DNA of 18,587 nucleotides from Sphingomonadales bacterium (GTDB lineage: Bacteria; Pseudomonadota; Alphaproteobacteria; Sphingomonadales; Sphingomonadaceae): contig JAGXGT010000099.1 of the NCBI GenBank assembly GCA_024636595.1, forward strand, positions 1-18,587, written 5' to 3'. Below, one piece after another: positions 14,236-18,587 of this stretch (positions are counted from its first letter, which is position 1; each line of letters begins with the position of its first letter). The notes beneath the pieces were generated by a model. That model was not told the DNA's origin. It did not search any database and saw only the letters and a list, made by a program, of their open reading frames with translations. The translations under genes were made by a program, and so were the position numbers.

Positions 14236-14273
14236 CCGGGCATCCCCTGCAAAAATTTGCAGAGGATGCCCGG
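14236..14273 (+). promoter_or_regulatory. 18-bp-arm hairpin covering the dehydrogenase ribosome binding site
   Basis: CCGGGCATCCCCTGCAAA (14236-14253), loop AA, and TTTGCAGAGGATGCCCGG (14256-14273). Seventeen of 18 positions pair; the exception is C14246 against A14263. The only Shine-Dalgarno candidate of the next gene, AGAGGA (14261-14266), lies in the right arm, and the ATG is 3 nt beyond the stem. If transcribed through, the structure would hide the ribosome site. It could also act as a terminator-like barrier after the lipoprotein gene, although it has no T-run. Confidence 0.7.
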
Positions 14274-14275
14274 AT

Positions 14276-15043
14276 ATGACTATACCTAATTTTTCTATCG
14301 ATCTGACAGGACGCACCGCCATTGTGACCGGCGCATCCGCCGGATTGGGACGCCGCTTCGCGAAAGTGCTGGCGGCGTGCGGGGCGAAAGTCGCCTGTAC
14401 CGCCCGCCGCAAAGACAAGCTTGACGATCTGGTCGCCGAGATCACCGCGGACGGTGGAACGGCAGAAGCCTTTGCCCTGGATGTCCGCGACGCGGAACAA
14501 TTGAAGGCGATCATTCCAGCCGTTACCAAATCTCTCGGCCAGCCGGATATCCTCGTGAACAACGCCGGGATCGTCGATGCCGAACATGCCACGCGGATGT
14601 CGATCGACCTGATCGACGATGTTCTGGATACCAATCTGCGCAGCGTGTTCATCTTGTCGAACGAATTTGCCCGTCCGCTAATCGCGCAAAAAACGCCCGG
14701 ACGGATCGTCAATGTCGCGTCTATCGCAGCGACCAGCTATAGCGGCGGCGGAGCGGCTCTCTATTCAACGACCAAGGCCGGCGTTGTTCGCATCACCGAA
14801 ACCCTGGCGGTGGAATGGTCAAAATTTCATATCAATGTGAATGGCATTGCACCGGGCCTGTTTGCCACCGACATGGCTGATGGCATGATTGAGCGCGCTG
14901 GCGATTTTTCGGTCCATTTCCCGCGCAAGCGTGTGGCTCAGCCGGAGCAGATGGATAGCACCCTGCTCTATCTGGTGTCGCCTTCTTCGGACGCGGTGAC
15001 CGGAACCGTGATCAAGATCGATGACGGCCAGGGTTCGCGCTAG
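14276..15043 (+). CDS. Short-chain dehydrogenase/reductase (SDR)
   Basis: Cytosolic NAD(P)-dependent oxidoreductase of the classical SDR family, 255 residues. Seen: the cofactor motif TGASAGLG (18-25), D69 after strand 4 in ALDVRD, NNAG (95-98), and the catalytic tetrad N120, S149, Y163 and K167 in YSTTK. A basic A-R-R-K stretch after the second strand (43-46) points to NADPH rather than NADH. The segment IAPGLFATDM and the C-terminal TGTVIKIDDGQ are usual for the family. The substrate cannot be told from sequence; candidates include 3-oxoacyl thioesters and other ketones or alcohols. It follows the lipoprotein gene after 67 nt containing two hairpins, the second covering its ribosome site. 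It ends 3 nt from the convergent ubiH-type gene. Confidence 0.9.
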   Translation: MTIPNFSIDLTGRTAIVTGASAGLGRRFAKVLAACGAKVACTARRKDKLDDLVAEITADGGTAEAFALDVRDAEQLKAIIPAVTKSLGQPDILVNNAGIVDAEHATRMSIDLIDDVLDTNLRSVFILSNEFARPLIAQKTPGRIVNVASIAATSYSGGGAALYSTTKAGVVRITETLAVEWSKFHINVNGIAPGLFATDMADGMIERAGDFSVHFPRKRVAQPEQMDSTLLYLVSPSSDAVTGTVIKIDDGQGSR

Positions 15044-15046
15044 ACC

Positions 15047-16279
15047 CTAGACCAGCTCACCCCGGAGCAGCTTTGGCAGATCGCCGGTTTCGCCCTTCGC
15101 TTCCGCCATGAATTGCGCCTTCAGCGGCGGGATCCGCTGCACCAGCCCAATGCCCATGCGGCGGATTTTCGAAGAGGTTTCTCCCGGCAGGCCAAATAGG
15201 CGTGTCAGCAGGTCGGTCGCCGCCGACACCATCATGTTGTCGAGACTGCGCCAGCGGTCATAGCGAGCGAGAATCTGGGAATCTCCCAAATCGAGGCCGG
15301 TCCGTGCGCCTTCAACCAGGCATTCTGTCAACGCGGCGACATCGCGCAGACCGAGATTGAGCCCCTGCCCCGCGATCGGATGGATACCATGGCCCGCGTC
15401 CCCGATCAGCACCAGACGATTGGCGGTAAGATGGGAGCTGTGGTGAAAGCCCAGCGGATAGGTCGGACGGTCGGTCAGTAGCTCGATCTCACCCAGAAAA
15501 CCACCGGTCTTCTTTACCATCTCGGCGACAAAAGCGCGCTTGTTGATCTTGGCATAGGCGGGACCGTCTTTTCTTGAAACCGTCCACACCACCGCTGAGC
15601 GGTGCTTGCCGTCGGCGTCATCCAGCATCGGCAGGATAGCAAAGGGTCCGGACGGAAAGAACAATTCATAGGCAGTGTTGCCATGCGGCTTTTCGTGCGC
15701 GATCTTGCAGACGATCGCGCTGTGATCATATTGCCAGTGCGCCATGATGATCCCGGCTTCCTCGCGCATCCGGCTGCCCCGGCCATCGGCGGCAATCAGC
15801 AGCGGGGCCGAGAGTTGCTCGCCATTGTCGAGCGTGATGTCGACGCGATGCTCTTGCCGCTCGCAAGACGCGACCTGTGTCGCCATGTGCAAGGCAATGC
15901 CGTCGGTGGCCTGCACTGCCTCGAACAACAGCCGGCGCAGGAGGGCATTTTCGACCATGATCCCCATCGGGCCTTCGCCCTCGCCGGGCACAAAATCCAA
16001 TGTGCCGGGCTTTAGGCCGTCGTTGACCAGAATCTTTTCGATATCGCAACCATGCGGTCTCAGTTTGTCAGCCAGCCCGATCGCATCAAACATGTTCCAG
16101 CTGGCGCTGTTGATCGCGGAAACCCGGGCATCATTTTCCGGGTTGAGCAAGTCGTCCGGTTCGGCGCGGTCAATGATCGCCACCTGCAGCCCATGAGCAG
16201 CCAGCGTCAGCGCCTGAGTCAGACCGATCATGCCTGCACCCAATATGATGATATCGCTTTTCCGAGAATCAATTGCCAT
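15047..16279 (-). CDS. ubiH: UbiH/COQ6-family FAD-dependent ubiquinone-biosynthesis hydroxylase
   Basis: Flavin monooxygenase that hydroxylates the aromatic ring of a ubiquinone precursor using FAD, O2 and NAD(P)H, acting at the inner membrane. It is 410 residues from the ATG at 16279, which immediately precedes the dinucleotide-binding fold SDIIILGAGMIGLTQALTLA (GxGxxG at 14-19). An in-frame extension to 16477 runs through intergenic sequence and is rejected. Other landmarks: ARVSAINSAS, the DG motif LIAADGRGSRMREEAG, and the second FAD motif LIGDAGHGIHPIAGQGLNLGLRD (about 289-311), which is diagnostic of the UbiH/UbiF/UbiI group. Which ring position it hydroxylates cannot be told, because UbiH, UbiI, UbiF and the broad-range alphaproteobacterial UbiL/UbiM types are similar. 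It is divergent from ftsK with a 170-nt shared promoter region. Confidence 0.85.
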   Translation of the reverse strand: MAIDSRKSDIIILGAGMIGLTQALTLAAHGLQVAIIDRAEPDDLLNPENDARVSAINSASWNMFDAIGLADKLRPHGCDIEKILVNDGLKPGTLDFVPGEGEGPMGIMVENALLRRLLFEAVQATDGIALHMATQVASCERQEHRVDITLDNGEQLSAPLLIAADGRGSRMREEAGIIMAHWQYDHSAIVCKIAHEKPHGNTAYELFFPSGPFAILPMLDDADGKHRSAVVWTVSRKDGPAYAKINKRAFVAEMVKKTGGFLGEIELLTDRPTYPLGFHHSSHLTANRLVLIGDAGHGIHPIAGQGLNLGLRDVAALTECLVEGARTGLDLGDSQILARYDRWRSLDNMMVSAATDLLTRLFGLPGETSSKIRRMGIGLVQRIPPLKAQFMAEAKGETGDLPKLLRGELV

Positions 16280-16449
16280 GGAGACCGCCTTTCCGAGCCA
16301 TAATATAGCTTCTAGGTAAGCATCGGCGGCCCGGAAAGAAAGGCAAATCCGGTAAAATAACGCCAAGAAACTTGACGGCGAGTCCCCGATTCGCGCAAAG
16401 GAGCAGATAGTTAATGCGCGCCTTCGGCTGGGGTGACGCACGGGAGTAT

Positions 16450-18587
16450 ATGATGGCGCAAAAAGCCAATGAAGCAAACTGGCGCGAGATCATGCGCCTC
16501 AGCCTGTTGCGCAGTGGTGCCCTGATCGGGGCCATCGCGATCTATCTCGCGACTGTTTTCCTGTTGCTGGCGCTGGCCAGCTATTCCCCCAGCGACCCGT
16601 CGTTCAACACATCGGCGGGCAGCGTCGAGCATAATTGGATGGGGATTTTTGGATCCTATCTGGCCGACCTGCTGCTGTTGCTGATCGGGCTACCGGTGGT
16701 GCTGTTCCTGCCGCTGCTGCTGTTGCTGGCCCACCGGCTTTGGCGCGATATCCCGCAACCCGGCTGGAAACAGCAATTGCTGTGGTGCCTGCTCGCAGCA
16801 CTGCTGGTCGGCACCGGCCTGGCCTTATGGTTCCCGGAACCGCAAATGGAATTGCCCTCGGGTCTTGGCGGGCTGGCCAGCATGTTGATTGCCAATGGCA
16901 CCAGCGCCGGGCTCAACGCGGCGTCTGCCAGCTGGAGCGGTCTGATTTCCGGTATTTTGATCGCGCTGACGCTGACTGGCGGTCTTATTCTAGGCTATTT
17001 CAGCCTGCGGCTCGACCGGCCGCTGTTCTCCGGCGCATCCTTCAAGATGCCGGAGGTAAAAAGTCCCTTCGCCCAGAAAGAGGACGATCTGGTGATCGAG
17101 CCGGACCGGTCTGGCGTCCCCAAGCCCAAGAAAGATCCTGCCCCGCGCAAAGCGGTCCAACCCGACACCCGGCCACCGCCGGAGATTAGTGACCGTGCTT
17201 TGCCGCCGAAAAGAGCCGGCGCGAACAAAGCCAAGCAGGGTGATTTCTTCGGGCCTTATGTATTGCCGTCCCTCGACCTGCTGACCCCTGCCCCCGAACA
17301 GAATAACAATGTGATCGATAAAGCCGGGCTGGAACGCAACGCGCGGCTGCTCGAATCCGTGCTCGACGATTTCCACGTAAAGGGCACGATCAACGCGGTC
17401 CGGCCGGGGCCCGTGGTGACCATGTACGAGCTGGAACCGGCACCGGGCATCAAGGCCAGCCGGGTCATTCAGCTGGCGGAAGATATCGCCCGCAACATGT
17501 CGGCGCTGTCGGCGCGCGTTGCCGCCATTCCCGGACGCACCGTGATGGGTATCGAACTGCCCAACGCCAATCGTGAGATGGTGGTGCTGCACGAGATGGT
17601 AGGCAGCGACAGTTTCGCCGAACAGACCGGCAAGCTGCCGATCATATTGGGCAAGAATATCTCCGGCGATCCGGTGATCGCCGATCTCGCGCCGATGCCG
17701 CATCTGCTGGTCGCCGGTACCACCGGTTCGGGTAAATCGGTCGGCCTGAACTGCATGATATTGTCCTTGCTCTACCGGCTGACGCCCGACGAGTGCAAGA
17801 TGATCATGATCGATCCGAAGATGCTGGAACTCAGCACCTATGACGATATTCCGCATCTGCTGTCACCGGTGGTGACCGAGCCGGCCAAGGCCATAAGAGC
17901 GCTGAAATGGGCGGTCGAGCAGATGGAAGAACGCTACCGGATGATGTCATCGCTATCGGTGCGAAACCTGGCCAATTATAATGAAAAGGTGAAAAATGCC
18001 AAGGCCAAGGGGCAACCGCTCGGACGCCGCGTCCAGACCGGCTATGATCCGGAAACGTCCCGCCCGATCTACGAGGAAGAGCAGCTTGACTATGAAGTGC
18101 TGCCGCAGATCGTGATCATCGTCGACGAGCTGGCCGATCTGATGATGACGGCGGGCAAGGAAGTCGAGTTTCTGATCCAGCGGCTGGCGCAGAAGGCGCG
18201 CGCTGCGGGCATCCACCTGATCATGGCGACCCAGCGGCCTTCGGTCGATGTCATCACCGGCGTGATCAAGGCCAACCTGCCGACCCGGATCAGCTTTCAT
18301 GTTACCTCGAAGATCGATTCACGGACGATTTTGGGGGAACAGGGCGCGGAACAGCTGCTCGGCAAGGGTGATATGCTGTACATGCCCGGCGGCAAGCAAT
18401 TGACACGCGTCCATGGCCCGTTCGTCTCCGATGACGAAGTGCGGCGCGTCGCCGATCACTGGCGGTCGCAGGGTCAGCCTGACTATATCCAGGCTGTGAC
18501 CGAGGAACCGGAGGACGGCAGTTTTGCCCTCGACGGGGCTGACTTGAGCGACAGCAAGGAAGACCGGCAATATGCGCAGGCCTGCCA
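16450..18587 (+). CDS. ftsK: DNA translocase FtsK, partial (C-terminus beyond window)
   Basis: Septum-located ATPase that pumps chromosomal DNA into daughter cells and activates XerCD recombination at dif. About 712 residues are visible with no stop. The N-terminus has four predicted membrane helices (LIGAIAIYLATVFLLLALASY; YLADLLLLLIGLPVVLFLPLLLLL; LLWCLLAALLVGTGLALWF; LISGILIALTLTGGLILGYF). A Pro/Lys-rich cytoplasmic linker of moderate length follows (about 205-265). The alpha and beta motor domains follow, with Walker A GTTGSGKS (423-430), Walker B IIIVDELADL (D559, E560), and MATQRPSVDVITGVIKANLP. The gamma winged-helix domain lies past the window. Start choice is uncertain: ATG at 16450 or 16453 has GGGAG close by, while an in-frame ATG at 16414 has AAAGGAG at a long 10-nt spacing. 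Confidence 0.95.
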   Translation, partial: MMAQKANEANWREIMRLSLLRSGALIGAIAIYLATVFLLLALASYSPSDPSFNTSAGSVEHNWMGIFGSYLADLLLLLIGLPVVLFLPLLLLLAHRLWRDIPQPGWKQQLLWCLLAALLVGTGLALWFPEPQMELPSGLGGLASMLIANGTSAGLNAASASWSGLISGILIALTLTGGLILGYFSLRLDRPLFSGASFKMPEVKSPFAQKEDDLVIEPDRSGVPKPKKDPAPRKAVQPDTRPPPEISDRALPPKRAGANKAKQGDFFGPYVLPSLDLLTPAPEQNNNVIDKAGLERNARLLESVLDDFHVKGTINAVRPGPVVTMYELEPAPGIKASRVIQLAEDIARNMSALSARVAAIPGRTVMGIELPNANREMVVLHEMVGSDSFAEQTGKLPIILGKNISGDPVIADLAPMPHLLVAGTTGSGKSVGLNCMILSLLYRLTPDECKMIMIDPKMLELSTYDDIPHLLSPVVTEPAKAIRALKWAVEQMEERYRMMSSLSVRNLANYNEKVKNAKAKGQPLGRRVQTGYDPETSRPIYEEEQLDYEVLPQIVIIVDELADLMMTAGKEVEFLIQRLAQKARAAGIHLIMATQRPSVDVITGVIKANLPTRISFHVTSKIDSRTILGEQGAEQLLGKGDMLYMPGGKQLTRVHGPFVSDDEVRRVADHWRSQGQPDYIQAVTEEPEDGSFALDGADLSDSKEDRQYAQAC

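Noticed and set aside
14236..14273. The 18-bp-arm hairpin as a plain rho-independent terminator
   Set aside because: It ends 2 nt before a start codon, has no T-run after it and contains the ribosome site of the next gene, so a regulatory reading is at least as good.
13543..14712. A 389-codon minus-strand frame
   Set aside because: Antisense to two genes with complete motifs (the OmpA lipoprotein and the SDR), and it crosses the intergenic hairpins between them.
16280..16477. Extended N-terminus for the UbiH-type protein
   Set aside because: The extra 66 residues run across the divergent promoter region and overlap the start of ftsK. The family begins just before the GxGxxG motif, matching the ATG at 16279.

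Overview
The window is chromosomal DNA from an alphaproteobacterium, most likely a sphingomonad of the Sphingorhabdus / Parasphingorhabdus / Sphingopyxis kind. This rests on the moderately GC-rich codon use, the style of the XseA, PurD, UbiH and FtsK proteins, and the gene mix; no 16S or other marker is present, so genus is inference. I see no tRNA, rRNA, CRISPR or complete insertion sequence.

Left edge (1-2029): xseA (exonuclease VII large subunit, cut by the window) and purD (GAR synthetase) are divergent, and their start codons overlap inside one CATG. A non-coding stretch follows (2030-2526) with a 27-bp-arm hairpin built from three tandem octamers and a shorter REP-like hairpin.

Accessory island (2527-6741): a small AT-richer membrane protein of unknown function, a HigB/HigA toxin-antitoxin pair, and a CcdA/CcdB pair, all on the minus strand. 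The composite ccdAB-higBA locus is present twice, on either side of a periplasmic M20 metallopeptidase. The two copies have decayed in opposite ways. Copy 1 (3220-4517) keeps higBA but has a frameshifted ccdB. Copy 2 (6001-6741) keeps ccdAB but has lost almost all of higB and two thirds of higA. Both keep the same palindromic operator and promoter in front of ccdA.

Betaine-lipid operon (6783-8767): btaA and btaB, overlapping by ATGA, make the phosphorus-free membrane lipid DGTS from diacylglycerol and S-adenosylmethionine. Three TCAC-type half-sites at 11-bp spacing, placed just upstream of a -10 box, look like a PhoB binding region, so the operon is probably switched on by phosphate starvation.

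Envelope block (8786-14208): a second secreted M20 peptidase (minus); then an apparent three-gene plus-strand operon of a BON-OmpA protein, a 33-residue single-helix protein and a membrane-anchored helix-hairpin-helix protein; a CNNM/CBS/CorC membrane protein (minus); and an OmpA-like lipoprotein with a glycine-zipper region.

Right edge (14209-18587): an 18-bp-arm hairpin covers the ribosome binding site of a short-chain dehydrogenase. A UbiH/COQ6-type ubiquinone hydroxylase (minus) follows, divergent from ftsK, the DNA translocase, which runs off the window before its gamma domain.
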